DNA from: Marisa cornuarietis | Lineage: Eukaryota; Mollusca; Gastropoda; Architaenioglossa; Ampullariidae | Reading direction: 5' to 3' | DNA: 64,000 bases | NCBI GenBank assembly: GCA_004794655.1 | Contig: SMMW01000488.1 | Location: 248,001-312,000, forward strand | In this document: positions 1-12,090 of the stretch, one piece after another | Numbering within the stretch: position 1 is the stretch's first letter | How the letters are laid out: every line of letters starts with the position of its first letter | The notes under the pieces: model-generated | Databases searched by the model: none | Told to the model about the DNA's origin: nothing | What the model saw: the letters and a program-made list of their open reading frames with translations, nothing else | Made by a program: the position numbers and the translations under genes

Positions 1-2466
1 GGATTTGTATAGCCTGTACTTGGTAGTGAACCTTATCTTGTGGCTATGCCAGATCCTATCTAGCCTAGCCATTGCTGCTGTTGCTGTTGCGATCCTGATG
101 CGGATATCTTGCGTGGAGCTGCCGTCCTTGGAGAGAGTGGCTCCCAAGTACTTGAAGCTGCTTACCTCTTCGAGCTGTACCCCGTTCATATAGATCTCTG
201 CTTTGCCGTTGCCATTGATCATAACTTTGCTCTTTTCTGTGCTTGTCTCCATTCCATATGCGTTTGAGCTGTCTGTCAGTCTGTTGGTGAGGTCTTGCAG
301 TTCCTTGTTTGTACCTGCTAACAGATCTATATCATCTGCAAAGCGTAGGTTGCAGATTGGTCTTCCACCGATTGAAATGGAGGTATGGTGGTCATGAAGA
401 GCTTCAAGCATGATGTTCTCCAAGAATATATTAAACAACACGGGTGATAGGGGACATCCTTGACGTACCCCTACTGTGGTACGAAAGTAAGCTCCTATTT
501 GGTTGTTAAGCAAAACTGTACTCGTTGAGCTGTTATACAACGCTTCAACGACTTGGACAAGCCCTTCTTCAATGTTGAATTTCCGCATCACATGCCATAG
601 CCCCTCGTGCCAGACTCTGTCAAATGCCTTCTTAAAGTCAATGAAGTTGTGGTAAAGGTCCCGCTGATGCTGCAGATGCTTTTCTATAAGAAGACGACAG
701 TTGAAGATCTGCTCAACTGTGCTTCTACGTGGTCTGAAGCCAGCCTGTTCTTCTGCTAGCAGCTCTTCTGCGGTGGTTCTGATGCGGTTCTGTATGACCT
801 TCAGCATGACTTTACTTGGGTGACTGATAAGGCTTATTGTTCTGTAGTTCTGACACTGTTTGCTGTTTCCTTTCTTTGGGAGGGGAATGATTAGTGACTG
901 CGTCCATTCTCTGGGCCATTCCTTGCACTCCCAGACTCTTTGGCACAGAACAGTTAGGGCTTTTGTAGTTGCTTCCCCACCCTGCTTGAGCAGCTCAGCT
1001 GGTACATTATCAACGCCTGGTGACTTTCCTCCCTTCAGACTATGTACAGCTTTTTCGACCTCTTCCCGTAGGACTGGTATGTCTGCAGGTTCACTGTCTC
1101 TAGTCTGGTTGTTTTGGAGAATGTTGGCGTCGGTCTTCAGCTGGTAATTGTACAGGTCCTTGCAGTATTCTGTCCATCGGTTGAGTACAGCATTGCCTTC
1201 TGTGAGAAGGTGACCATTGCTGTCTTCGATGACTGAGATCTTTTGCTGGTCTGTCTTAGTGAGGGTCTTTAGAAGTTGGTAGGCCTTTTTGCTGTCACCT
1301 CGTGCCATTCCAACCTCTATGTCCTGGCACTGCTTCTCGATCCAGCTCTCTCTAGCTGCCTTCATCCCTATCTTAATGGCACAATTCACTTCTTTGTATT
1401 TGGTTGCTGCTTCTGGTTTGCTTTTCTTTTCTCTCTTCAAGGCCCTCCTTTGGTCACAGAGGTCTAGTATGTCGTTCGTGACCCATGGCTGTTTCTTGTT
1501 TCTATGTCGCCCTAGAACCTCTTGGGCTGTCGACAGTAGCACCTCTTTGATGTTTCCAGAGAGGGTGTCTACATCACAGTCCACCAGGTTCAGTGCGCCA
1601 AATTTTCCGCCAACCGTGGCCTTGAAGACTTCTGCAACCTTTGGGTCTTGCAGCTTCTCCAAATCAAAGCGAATTCGGGGAGTGTTTGAGAGTCGCTTCG
1701 CTTTCAGCCTCAGCTTCAGGTTTGTTAGAACAAGGTCATGGTCGCTGCCTATGTCAGCGCCTGGGTACGTCCTTGTCTTGGCCCTGTTGATGCTGGATTT
1801 GAAGCGTCTCGGCAGTAGGATGTAGTCGATCTGATTATGGACCAGTCCGTCTGGTGAGTGCCAGGTGGCCGTCCTTGATTTCTTGTGGGGATACAAGGTG
1901 TTGGCTAAGGTGAGTCTCTGGCTCTGTGCGAACTCTAGGAGTCTGATGCCCCTGTCATTGGTTTCACCAAGGCCAAATTTCCCCACTGTTCCTGCCCATT
2001 GCTGGTAGGCGTCTGGTCCGACCTTGGCGTTCCAGTCTCCGAGCACAACCAGGATGTCCTTTTTTGGAACTGCCTTCATAATCTTGTCCAGTTGTTGGTA
2101 GAATTCTTCCACTTCGTCGTCTCCATGTGTGGAAGTTGGAGCGTATACTTGGACAATGGTGACATTATGAGGCTTGGCTGAGACACGAATGGAGATCAGC
2201 CGGCTGGATACGGGTGTACAGCTGATGACGGCCGCGGCCACCTTCCTGTGCACAAGGAAGCCCACGCCGTACTCATGCCTGGTGTCCTCCCCACTGTACC
2301 ACAGTCTGTGGCCGTCTTCCGTCACTGTTTCCCCAAATCCTGTCCATCTGACCTCCGCCAGTCCCACAATGTCCCACTGATACCGCAGGAAGTAGTGCAA
2401 GGAACGATCGGTATCAAGTGCGAAGACGTGGATGTAATCAGCGTGGCGCCTACAGACCGAGGTCTA
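1..2466 (-). mobile_element. 5'-truncated non-LTR retrotransposon (probably RTE-type), endonuclease plus reverse transcriptase, running off the left edge
   Basis: Read on the minus strand, one frame stays open from a TAG at 2466-2464 to base 1, about 821 codons with no stop or net frameshift. The first part is an AP-type endonuclease: GLAEVRW near 2370 carries the catalytic Glu, GDWNAKVG holds the Asp/Asn pair, and GSDHDLV the terminal Ser-Asp-His. A reverse transcriptase follows, with FIDFKKAFDRVWH, VRQGCPLSPVLFNIF and the catalytic FADDIDLLA box, then YLGATLSKDGSS near the edge. The usual N-terminal TWNV motif of the endonuclease is not visible upstream of the TAG, so I read this as a 5'-truncated insertion; the C-terminus lies outside the window. 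Such proteins nick the target and copy their own RNA into it. The RTE assignment is from memory of similar mollusc and insect proteins; the RT and endonuclease identity is firm. Plus-strand ORFs across this stretch are shadows. Confidence 0.93.
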
Positions 2467-2829
2467 GAATGAACACGGATAAAGGTTTCCTAATCACAGT
2501 GTGAAATTAAAATTCACGACATAAAAGGAATACAATCCGTGTGAAAAAGGTTTTGCATAGGCAGGTGCTAAACAAAAAATGAAAACTGATATAATATAGA
2601 GAGATGCGTTGCTGATTGGATGGTAATGAAAATCAGCAATAGATAAGATTTCAGCAAGTAGACATTATTGAGAGACTTACTATCGTGTACCAACTTGATG
2701 AAGACTCTACAGAAGCAAAACCAAACGAACAGAAGACAATATCTACCCTAAAATAAAATTAAAAAAATCAAAGACACAAGGGAGACAAAATGTAAACAGA
2801 GGTGTAATTAAAAACGTGTGACACTAAGG

Positions 2830-2995
2830 TCAGTAAATATCAGTTACATCAACTAATCCATCATCGGTATTGACTAACACTTTAACTACATGGACGCCAT
2901 AGCAGACCCGATGAAAGTCCATATACCACACGTACCCTGGGTAAAGCTGTAGAAACTGACTCCTTTCAGAGTTCAAACAAGACCACTGACCAAAG
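2830..2995 (-). CDS. candidate terminal exon of an unidentified gene
   Basis: After a plausible acceptor (minus strand, AAATTTTAG then C at 2995) a 55-codon frame reads a protein-like sequence (FGQWSCLNSERSQF ... LYPGYVWYMDFHR ... VNTDDGLVDVTDIY) to a TGA at 2830. It is rich in Tyr, Val and Asp and free of low complexity, unlike neighbouring open frames. It starts with one base of a split codon, which fits the exit phase proposed for the exon at 3311-3534. I recognise no domain. No AATAAA was seen close downstream, which weakens a terminal-exon reading. Confidence 0.3.
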
Positions 2996-3310
2996 CTAAA
3001 ATTTAGTATTATAACAAGCAATGTTTCATAAAAAAGCTGCCATAAATTTGGGGACAGTTTTTTTTCTAATTTAAAAAAAGAGAAAAATAAATCACACGAG
3101 AAACATGAAGTTCTCATCTGAATACGTTTGTGTGCTTGCCTGACATGGAACATGCTATCATGATATTAATAACCTGCTGCTATTGCTTTTTTTCATCGGT
3201 GTGATAGGACATTCACCCATTTTCTCGGTCGTTAACGAGATCAGCATGGGGGGAAAATATGAGGGAACATAAGTCTCCTCCGAGGTTTGCAGCCAGCTTG
3301 AGGGCTGCAC

Positions 3311-3534
3311 CTGCTTGGTGCAAGACTGAAATCAGTCGGGTTTGAAGATTTCAGCAAACCATTAATAAAATATTTTTTATTTCCTTCATCCTTCTCGTGA
3401 GATGTTGCTTCATTAATTCTTTTGCTTTGCCTAGGATCAAAAGATCGCCAGGAAACAGTTTGAAGCCGCAATAAAGTTTGATTAACAGACGAGTTAAAAA
3501 CCGCTCGCTTGCTGTCACATTTTCCAGGAAACTT
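3311..3534 (-). CDS. candidate internal exon upstream of 2830-2995
   Basis: The minus strand has an acceptor ATTCTACAG just before 3534 and an open frame (KFPGKCDSKRAVFNSSV, then a charged RINEATSHEKDEGNKK stretch). A possible donor, AAGCAG then GTGCAG, lies at 3311. With that donor the exon leaves two bases of a codon, which the exon starting at 2995 completes. If the donor is not used, the frame continues to a TGA at 3241. No family recognised. The donor is weak, so the join is only a hypothesis. Confidence 0.25.
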
Positions 3535-3539
3535 CTGTA

Positions 3540-5298
3540 GAATCATTAATCTATGAGCTGCTCATTTTTAGAAATCTACGGCGCCCAGCAAAATTGAAAA
3601 CAAGTCACGTGATGTTAATCATCACCTTCTACACTCATTTTCTTCGTGTCGTCTGTTTTTACAATCCTAGAAAGTCCTTTCTGAATAAAACTGTAGATGG
3701 AACTGAATTCCTCCTTTGGGATAAAATTTTTGTTTTATTAATTAGAACAGGAGAAAATAAAAGTTGACTGTATTGTAGCAGGTAGCAATTTCTTTTGCCA
3801 AACACTCTGTTGGCGATGCGAAATTATCCTTTTATCATTTCTGTTTGACCTGCCTTGCAATCCTGGTTTACAGACAACAGAAACAGAAAAGGAAACAGAA
3901 AATGTAAGCAGAGGACGAGTGATGTGGGAGTACTTGGGTCTTAGAACGACTGCAACTTCTGTAAGGGACTGTGAAGGACTATAACATGTGACAGCCTGTC
4001 CTGCATGGTTTGCATCTTTGCTGTTGTTCGGCTGTTTGCTCTGGAGACTCATCCTTCACGGGTTGGGCAACCTGACCTGTTTTTTTTTCATTTTTTTGAT
4101 GTTGATTTGTGACCAGACTTGTACTCTAACAGTGTATTCTTTTTTACTTGAAACATGTTGAGGTGAGCCTTTTACAGTTTTGAGTTTTATTGGTTCTGTA
4201 TTAAGCTTATTGCTGGCTGTTATCATATCGTTCTCATAATGTAATCACACTTTGTTGGCTCATATCATCTATTTCCTATTTTACGAATGCTTAAGTAGTT
4301 TTGTTATCATGTAGCATAAAAGCGAAAGCAGGTCGCACTCTCTGCACTTCCGTTGAAGAAATGACATGAAAAACACTGGACAACAACAAGATGTTATGAT
4401 GACAAGCGAACTCACAAGCTACAAGTAAAAGAATTCATAGGTAACGAAAGTTAATTAAGAAATGAGGTATAAACCAATGCATTTGTCTCATAAATTACGA
4501 GGTGAAGAGGAACTGCGTTGACTGATAATGAGAACAAAAGATAATTACAGATTTTTTTAATCTTTGTATTTTTCAGACAAATGTGTTTTCAAGGAAAGCA
4601 CGAATACTAAGATTGAAAAGAATCGCGAATACGATGTGGAAGAGAGTTCCAGTGTTTAGAAGCACAGAAGGAGAATATACACTGTCCACATGTGACTATC
4701 GTTGTAGAAGGGATAGAATACGAGAGTCAGGTAAGGAGCGAAGGGTTTGAGCAGAAGTGTGGTCAGACCAGAGATCACCAACTGGACAGGAAAAGAGTTA
4801 GTGAAGAGTACATAGGAGATCACAGGCCGTGCAAACGACTTCATTGATGGAGAGAGAGACAGAGACAGAGAAGGGGGGGGCTGAATACAACAGTTTGACT
4901 GGAGGGGAGACCAAACAGGTCGATTTAACTGATCCACACGATAGTATAAGCCAAAGGGTTTCATTTTCATACTTTAAACTATTGTTAAAGACCTAAAATA
5001 GAATGAAGGGGTTAAGGGAAAATTAGATCGACGATCAGGCAGCAGACGACCAGAGTCAGATATATAACACTCATTGTACTGAGATGATCTCGTCAAATAT
5101 AATGCTCGTGATATCGTACACGATCTCAAGTCAGATATAGTATAACATATTCACTGACTCAACATGGTCAACGGTCTGCGGGCGCTGGCAAGACTACACC
5201 TGGCACACAGGGCATCTGGGTTGATAGTCACAGACTGGGTCAGTGCTCGACACCCTGCTCATTGCCGACACCACCACTCATGCATGCATGCTTTTCTG
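3540..5298. other. non-coding stretch, nothing recognised
   Basis: AT-rich sequence with homopolymer runs. The open frames here are short, differ in every frame and show no splice-site support. Confidence 0.5.
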
Positions 5299-5357
5299 CA
5301 CACACACACACACACGCACACACACACACACACACACAACACACACACACACACACA
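5299..5357. repeat. (CA)n microsatellite, interrupted
   Basis: Runs of CA with single CACGCA and CAACAC interruptions, seen directly. Confidence 0.95.
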
Positions 5358-5359
5358 AT

Positions 5360-8257
5360 CACACAATCACAGTAACATTGATTCTTCTTTAATTCTTCTT
5401 TAGTTCTCATGTGGTGGCACACACGTCTTTTTTCTTCGAATATCGGGAAGTCGAATCTCGCTAAGGCTTCGAGATGTGAGGCAACCTGGAGACAGGCTTC
5501 TGCCTCTGTTTCCGCTTTCAGACTGGAGACCGAATTTGATGGAGGGGCTCTGAAGGAGAAAATTCAACATGAGATTAGTGTTTCTTATGATTTCTCTTAC
5601 ATTTTAATCTAGCATTGTGCATTAGTTTTTTTTAAATAACTGTTTTAAAAATGCTTTGTATGGTACCTTACTCTCATCATGGCATCGAAATTCGATCCAA
5701 ATGTTATTAAAGACACTAAACCTACTCAAAGGAGCGAAAGAAAGTGCTTTTCGAAAACGATTTTTTTTTTGAAAATGTAGAGGTGGCCTCTATTAAGCTT
5801 AACTAACAGATCATCTGAAGCTATGTTACTAGCCACAGAACTAGTTTTAAAAACGTTTCAAGCTTGGAGCTGCAGACCTAGGAAATCATCACGAGGAAGA
5901 GAAGGACAAAAGGAAAGAAGATAATAGGCTTCTACTGAAGGAAAATAGAAGAAAGAAAACTTCAGTTAGACGACTAAAAAAAGTTCATTTTCGAGAAGAT
6001 GGGAATAAAATTGAAAGAAAGAGAAGATTAAATTAGAGAAAAAAAACTCAAAACCTACATTTCGATAAAGGAGACAATTTTACCACCATCAGACTCGTGG
6101 ATCAGTACTCATCAAGTAACATTTATGGCAGAATTACGAAGCTGTTGAAGCTACACACTTTCTTAGGATGTCCACCCTAGCTCAGCCGCACAACTGAAAA
6201 GAACATCGTTGGTGAGTGATTCTAGTTTAGAAAGCTACAGCAACAGTACAATGAAACTTTTACGCAATTAGCCACAATATTGACCTGCTATATAGAAAAA
6301 TGACTAAAGAGCAAACAAAAAAATCTGATTTTACTTTCACAAGAATATGTGTATGAGGCTTTAGAAGAGAAAACAGTAATTTGTCTTACCAACGTTGGCA
6401 GATTCTAAGAAACTCAGTGTGACAATCTGGTGTCAACACAAGTCGTCAGAATATTATTCGCAATCATTTCTGTTTTTATAAAAAAACGATAAAATATTTG
6501 GTGCTTAATAACTTGAAGATTACAGTATTATTTGTTAATTTAATTTTAATTTATTCTTTCAAATCTCCCAATATCAAATATCAAAAAGATAACCTTTTTT
6601 TAAGTAAGCTTTGCTTTATACATTTGGTTTGAATGTTAACAGATATTTTCAAAAGAAAGTTTTTGTGTGTTTTCATTTGAAAAAAATATTGGATGAAAAT
6701 ACACTGGAAGATTTGTGCAGACGCCTCAGATTTGCCGAAAGACTATGAAGCCAACGAATAGAGACAGCCATAGTGAAGGCCCTATAGTGTACCCTAGTGA
6801 GTTTCTGTCTTAAAAAATCGCAAAAATTAGTTGGAAAGAGCTACCTAAACTAAATATCTGCTCTTAGCTAGTTAAATCTTTTAATTAGTTTCCACGTTGG
6901 GCGCCCGAAATCGCCTAATCGATCAAATACCTGCTGGGGTTCAGCACAAGGTATCAATGACAAGCCCAGAAAATCACTAGGCATCGGACTGATTCCCCTC
7001 GTTGACGTCCACCCACGCCTGAGAAGAAAGGGGACAGGATCCAGGAATCTCAGAAATGTCTGCCTGCTGTTTGTCTTTCCCTGTCTCCCTTACAAAGAAC
7101 TGTCTGCGGGACAGATGCGCGTTTCGTGTTTAGTTTACAGATATTTGCGCCAGCAGCCGCGGGAATCTATTTCTTGGCGAAAACTAGGCATGGGGTAGGT
7201 GGGCATTGTTTCCAGGCCACGATTTACGAGAGACCTACAGACGGTTTATGCGGACCAGGCGGTGGTGTAGGTGAGTGACACAAAGGATTTACTCTTTTCC
7301 ACTGAAAACGTCTCTACGACATCCACAACAATAGGAGTCTTTCTTCTGTTTGTAGATGATCTACAAACCTGTTTTCTTGTGCTCAATTCTGCTTAAAGTT
7401 TAGGACTTTACTGAAACTATTTGAGCGATTTTTCTTTATCAACGCCAACAGCATTTACAGAGTCGACTTAGAACGTTGTCTCAAAAAATAATTTCTTAAA
7501 AATCCTTCTGTGAAGAAAGAAAGCTTTTTAAACTCCAGTTGACATAAAATGTCTTTAAATGACGACCCAGCCGATGTAACATATTAAAACATACAGTCAA
7601 TATAAAAATATACACACACTCAATATAAAAATATACGATCACGGTATCACACCATGATGTACTGTATTAACTTTATATTTGCTTCGTTTCGCCAGGTGAG
7701 GTTCACTTCTCTATGCCTTGTTGTTGGTCCCAAATACACTTTCCGTACATGAAGCAAGTGTAAATAGTCTTTCTTGATAAACAAAAAAAGTGTGACTTGA
7801 AAAACTAACGATTACTACTAGTCCCCATGACAGATGCCATTACAATGCACCTCTTAAAATGTTCAAAGGATGCAGCTTCCTTGTACATAAGACCAAATTT
7901 ATTTCCTTTGTGTTCAAGAGCTTAGGAAGACAAGTAAGAGGAAGTATAAAGAAAGTCAACAAAAGGTGATAAAATGTTGAAAATAATCGATATTACCGCA
8001 CCGAGGGACTCAACGAGAATTCTGTGTAGACTATATTCAACTAAAACTATTTCTCAAAGACAATACACAGCAACAGCAGTACGACAATAAGTAAATTCAT
8101 TCCGAACACGGCCTCCATACTTTACATCAAAGTGTTACAATGCTCCTTCTTTTTACTCTGCAAACTCTAGACATCGGCCCTAGTGAGCGAGGCAAGGTGG
8201 TGACAGTTATAAGATGTCTCCGACAACCCACGTGATCATAATACTGCAAGAAAACCT
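5360..8257. other. AT-rich non-coding stretch with one GC-richer patch
   Basis: No gene seen. The patch from about 6950 to 7270 is clearly richer in G+C and CpG and ends in a good plus-strand donor (GTAG then GTGAGT at 7271). It could be a 5' untranslated exon or promoter of a plus-strand gene, perhaps the one whose signal-peptide exon starts at 9120, but it holds no convincing start codon. Confidence 0.25.
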
Positions 8258-8653
8258 TACTACAATGTTCACATGTCAATCTCTACAATATTCACATACC
8301 AGTCACTACAATGTACACATACCATCCACGTACAATGTTCACACATCAGTCAATACAATGTTCACACACCAGTACCTACAATGTTCACATGCCATTCACT
8401 AAAACGTTTACATGTCAGTCACGTGCGATGTTCACATGCCAGTCACAAACAACGTTCACACGCCAATCTCTACGATGTTCACAAGTCAGTCGGCAAATGT
8501 TCAAACGTCAGTCACTACAATGTTCACATGTCAGTCACCATCACAAACCAATCATTACAATGTTAACACGTCAGTCACTACAATGTTCTCATGTCAGTCA
8601 CGTGCAATATGCACATGTCAGTCACGTGCAATGTTCACACGTCAGTCACGTGC
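8258..8653. repeat. minisatellite, unit about 23 bp
   Basis: About 17 degenerate tandem copies of a unit close to CAATGTTCACATGTCAGTCA plus three bases. Later copies carry GTCACGTG. Open frames across it in all three plus frames are by-products of the repeat. Confidence 0.9.
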
Positions 8654-8824
8654 TTGATGACACAAGCTCCCACCCCATCTCTATAAGAAGAGAAGACTTG
8701 ACGATGTGCAGTTCAGCATGAAAGTAGACCTAAAAGTTACGCACACAATTACAAACATACAGAAATGTGGCTCATTTAAAGGGGGGAGTCCCAGCTCCAG
8801 CTGTAACAACCGTTTACTCTCACA

Positions 8825-9050
8825 TCAGTCATTCGTCACGTGACTGTTACTCGTCGTTGTGGCGACCACCTGGATAGACGCGGCAGCTGACGAGGACCAC
8901 CACTCAAGCCTGTCTTGGGCGATGTTGAGGAGGGCTTGCACAGGACGACCAGCCCACTCCACCTTCGTAGATTAATTCTTTCACTGGTCATCGCGGCGTC
9001 CACCCTCCTCCAAGGTACCACGAAGGACAGACTGACAGACTGCTGGGTCA
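8825..9050 (-). mobile_element. LINE remnant, C-terminal end of an RTE-like reverse transcriptase ORF
   Basis: On the minus strand one frame reads LRGTLEEGGRRDDQ, two stops, then WAGRPVQALLNIAQDRLEWW and a Ser/Ala tail, ending in TGA at 8825. This is the characteristic C-terminal tail of the endonuclease-reverse transcriptase LINEs (a basic region, then W-TGRPVQ-LL--AQDR--W). It is broken by stops and truncated upstream. It could belong to the same family as the element at 1-2466, whose own C-terminus is outside the window. Confidence 0.7.
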
Positions 9051-9119
9051 CGTGGTACACCTACGCCACTTGCCTGTTGAAGGTAGCGGTTCCTGGTACC
9101 CAATTAGTGCGAAAACCAA

Positions 9120-9233
9120 ATGGTTGCCACTGTCACATTGATACACTTAACATCAACTTATCTCTGGCAGCTGTTACTGCTCCTCGTACTACAAGTTCTG
9201 GCGACATCTTCGTCTCTCCACGATGCGAGTCAG
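9120..9233 (+). CDS. candidate first coding exon encoding a signal peptide
   Basis: ATG at 9120 has a good initiation context (CCAAATGG) and an in-frame TAG at 9105 just upstream. The 38 codons read MVATVTLIHLTSTYLW, then a hydrophobic core QLLLLLVLQVLA followed by TSSSLHDASQ, which is a classic cleavable signal peptide. The frame ends at a strong donor, CAG then GTGAGTCC at 9234, in phase 0. Read without splicing it would stop seven codons later. The product is therefore a secreted or membrane protein. The rest of the gene was not found with confidence; the nearest in-phase acceptor with a poly(A) signal is at 11424. It is too short for routine ORF lists. Confidence 0.5.
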
Positions 9234-9239
9234 GTGAGT

Positions 9240-10888
9240 CCAGGCTTGTGGTGAGGTGAGTAGTTGGTCTGAAGCTGAGAGTCGCGGCATAGTGTCGACA
9301 CTAGTAAGGCCCCCCCCCACCTCCCGACTGTCCATCGTCACTTTTACACTTTGTTCGCCTTCCCTGACTTCTCCCCCGGCAACACACAAGTTTCTTTTCC
9401 CTTGAGAACCGCGACACCTTCTGTCGGTCTTGGCAAAAAAACTTTTACCTCTCACAGGTAGTCCATCTTCTAGTTGAACATGTCTCCTGTTTGTTCGCGA
9501 TGACAGCTGGCAGTCCCGAAGGTCCGCTGTTGCTGGCAGGCCCTTTGCACCGAGGTTCTTTAACCCAAGTACTGTAACCCAACCGATTTCCTCCTGATTC
9601 TTTTCCCTGCCAGCTTAAGTGCTAGCCTCAAAGAAAAGTTCTTTGGAGATAAGACAAATCATCATAAAGTTTCGATCTCCACCTCCAAGAAATGTCAAGG
9701 AAGTGTTGGCTTCACGCTGACGACGAACCGAGAACTTCCGAGCTCGTTGTAGTTTTTGACTTGAAATGTCAAACATTCACACACGTCTTAGAAGCCAGGA
9801 TTGTCACTAGACAATCACAAAACCGACATCCTTCAATCAATCATCAGCTAACACGAGTAAACAGGAAGTAAAAATCCTATCTCACTATGTAGTGACCACT
9901 TACAGGTGGCAGTGAGGGTGAGAACTATTCCTCCCAACGCCCTTTGAGGGTCTTGCCGCCGACCAGGTATCAAACGATCTTTGGTGTTCTCTCTCTCTCT
10001 CCACCTGTCATACAATATCCTCTCTCAAATATCCTCTTGGTGAAGTTCCCACCTGTTCTCTGTTCTCATCATGCTCTTCATGAAGCTCACACCTCCCTTC
10101 TGGCGTGGCCGCCGCCACCCCTCCCTCCGGTGGTTTTTTTTTTTTTTTTGCTTGATTGTTATTTGGCTGGGTGCAACATTATGCTCTATGTCATCTTGTA
10201 TACAACATTTTACTATTTAATCAAGAGATGATATCTGACACAGAGTTTTGTTTACAAACTGAGTTGTCATAATAACATAGTGTCAGTAGCTCTAAGATGA
10301 TGCAGCTATCATGAATGACGACACACATGAAATTGCCAAACAAATTTAAATCGATTAAAAGATCCCTAATCTAACAATAATTAGTCTTTTTATGTATTAA
10401 TGGTCATTGACATAAAAGATTCCTTATAAATTCAATATATATATATATATATATTAGGTTTTCAAGTCTAAATCATGGTCTGTGTCGTGCCAAGGTGTAT
10501 TGAGATTCCAAATGTAGAAGGGAAACGTTCTGTGGAAGTTCAATTTCTTCGTCTTCTGAGTAGTTTTCATTACTAGTTTTTTCTTTGAGATTAGGGCTTT
10601 GTTGTGATGAATTCCCTGCTTGGCGCCTCCCAGATAACACGACAGCCAGCAGCAAACAAAACGAGAAGCCAACCAAATGAAACAGAAAATCCCGTGTCTG
10701 TCATTATCCATACAGCTACCTTTGATGCAATAAAGTTTGTGGTCTACTTCTGGCCACACCACAGATAGAAATTTCTATTTTTTGGGAGCTCTCATAAGTA
10801 AAAAACTAAGCAAAATACAGTCAAACCTCTCACACAGTTACTTACACTTACACATAAACGCCATATCCCCCAGCAATGCTTATCAAGA

Positions 10889-10889
<1 letters not shown>
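9240..10889. other. non-coding, probably intronic or intergenic
   Basis: No supported gene. It holds a T-run at 10134-10151 and a (TA)n tract at about 10435-10456. A short segment at 9906-9966 has an acceptor (CACTTACAG) and a donor (GACCAG then GTATCA) and could be an exon in phase 1, which does not fit the phase-0 exon at 9120. Confidence 0.3.

Positions 10890-10939
<50 letters not shown>
10890..10939. repeat. (AC)n microsatellite
   Basis: About 25 uninterrupted AC copies. Confidence 0.97.
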
Positions 10940-10940
<1 letters not shown>

Positions 10941-11423
10941 CTGTTTGTTTTGTTCAATCTGTTTAACTGAATATTTGAGGTCACGTACTTGACATCTGAC
11001 CTTTGGCCAGGTGTTACCAGCTGCTTTACAGCTGGAGTTAGAACTTGTCTACATTAGATGTTTGAAGACAGCAAGTCAAAGAAAGCTTTACATTGATAAT
11101 TAATATTTTTTTTTAATCCTTATCCTCACTATATATTTTAACGCAGTTTAATTTTTCTTAGAAAATTTACTTGATTTATGTCGACTTTTATCTAAAGCCA
11201 TCTGCTTCGAAAATAAATAATGTCACATGCTCTAAAATTCCCCAGTGAAGAACACATTTCATTCTAAATGCACTTTCCGCAGCCGACCACAGCCCATGTT
11301 TGCCACCATTCTTGTTTCCGTAATGGAAATTCTGTCAAGAGAAAGCTTACATTTCACTGATCTCTCTCTATATATATATATCTATATGCAAGTTGGAACA
11401 CTTACTTCATGTATTATTTTCAG

Positions 11424-11473
11424 AGATACCAACTGACTCACTGGCTTAATTAAATCAAGATTATTGTAATAAA
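11424..11473 (+). other. possible tiny terminal exon with poly(A) signal
   Basis: Acceptor TATTATTTTCAG before 11424, then ten codons in phase 0 (RYQLTHWLN, stop at 11451) and AATAAA at 11468-11473. It fits the phase of the exon ending at 9233, but an exon this short can arise by chance. Confidence 0.15.
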
Positions 11474-11876
11474 GGTTTCATATCAAGGACTAACTGAGAT
11501 AGAAACTACGGGTTTGTTGGAAAGATTTACATCTACACTGACCCAACCATATAGGAGAAAATAATTAAGTATAACTGCAATAGTTACATACCCATGCAAA
11601 TTACCTATATTTGGAGGCATTCGACGGTAGAATGAAAAGAAAAGATAATATGAAAAGCCAAAGTGGAGCAAGACTTATCACTGTCCATATCCATCACAGA
11701 CAGGTGCAATGAATCAATTTTCTCGGGGGTAAATTGTGTGATGCATCCTCGTCTTGGATCTCCTTCCAAAGAACTACTCGACACACCATTGACCGTTTGC
11801 TTTGTGGGAAAGGTGTTGTGTACTGTGCAGCATAACTGGTAAACAGTTACCTGTCGGTTTTCATATGTTCTCCTTC

Positions 11877-12090
11877 TCAACTCAAAAAGTACTTGAACAA
11901 GTGGTGTATCACATTCTTAGTCAATGCGATCCTCTGACGTATCTCACACTCAGATCGTCGCTCGTTAACTCGTCCTCTTACTCGAAATATTCTGTAATTA
12001 ATCTTCCGAGTTCTATGCGGAAAAGTTACAGATTGGTCGGAATTCAATAAAGCTAATAAGTCCTCGTCATTCAGATATGTTTTCACCATA
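11877..12090 (-). pseudogene. small LINE reverse-transcriptase remnant
   Basis: A 70-codon minus-strand frame contains RSECEIRQRIALTKNVIHHL, which resembles the post-thumb segment of LINE RTs (E-EIR-RIALAK--F--L). Flanks show no RT catalytic box, so only this fragment is left. Confidence 0.4.

Noticed and set aside
860..2472. Plus-strand ORFs over the first 2.4 kb, up to 178 codons
   Set aside because: Shadows of the minus-strand EN-RT frame, which carries all catalytic motifs.
8214..8721. Overlapping plus-strand ORFs rich in His, Ser and Gln
   Set aside because: They read the 23-bp minisatellite in three frames.
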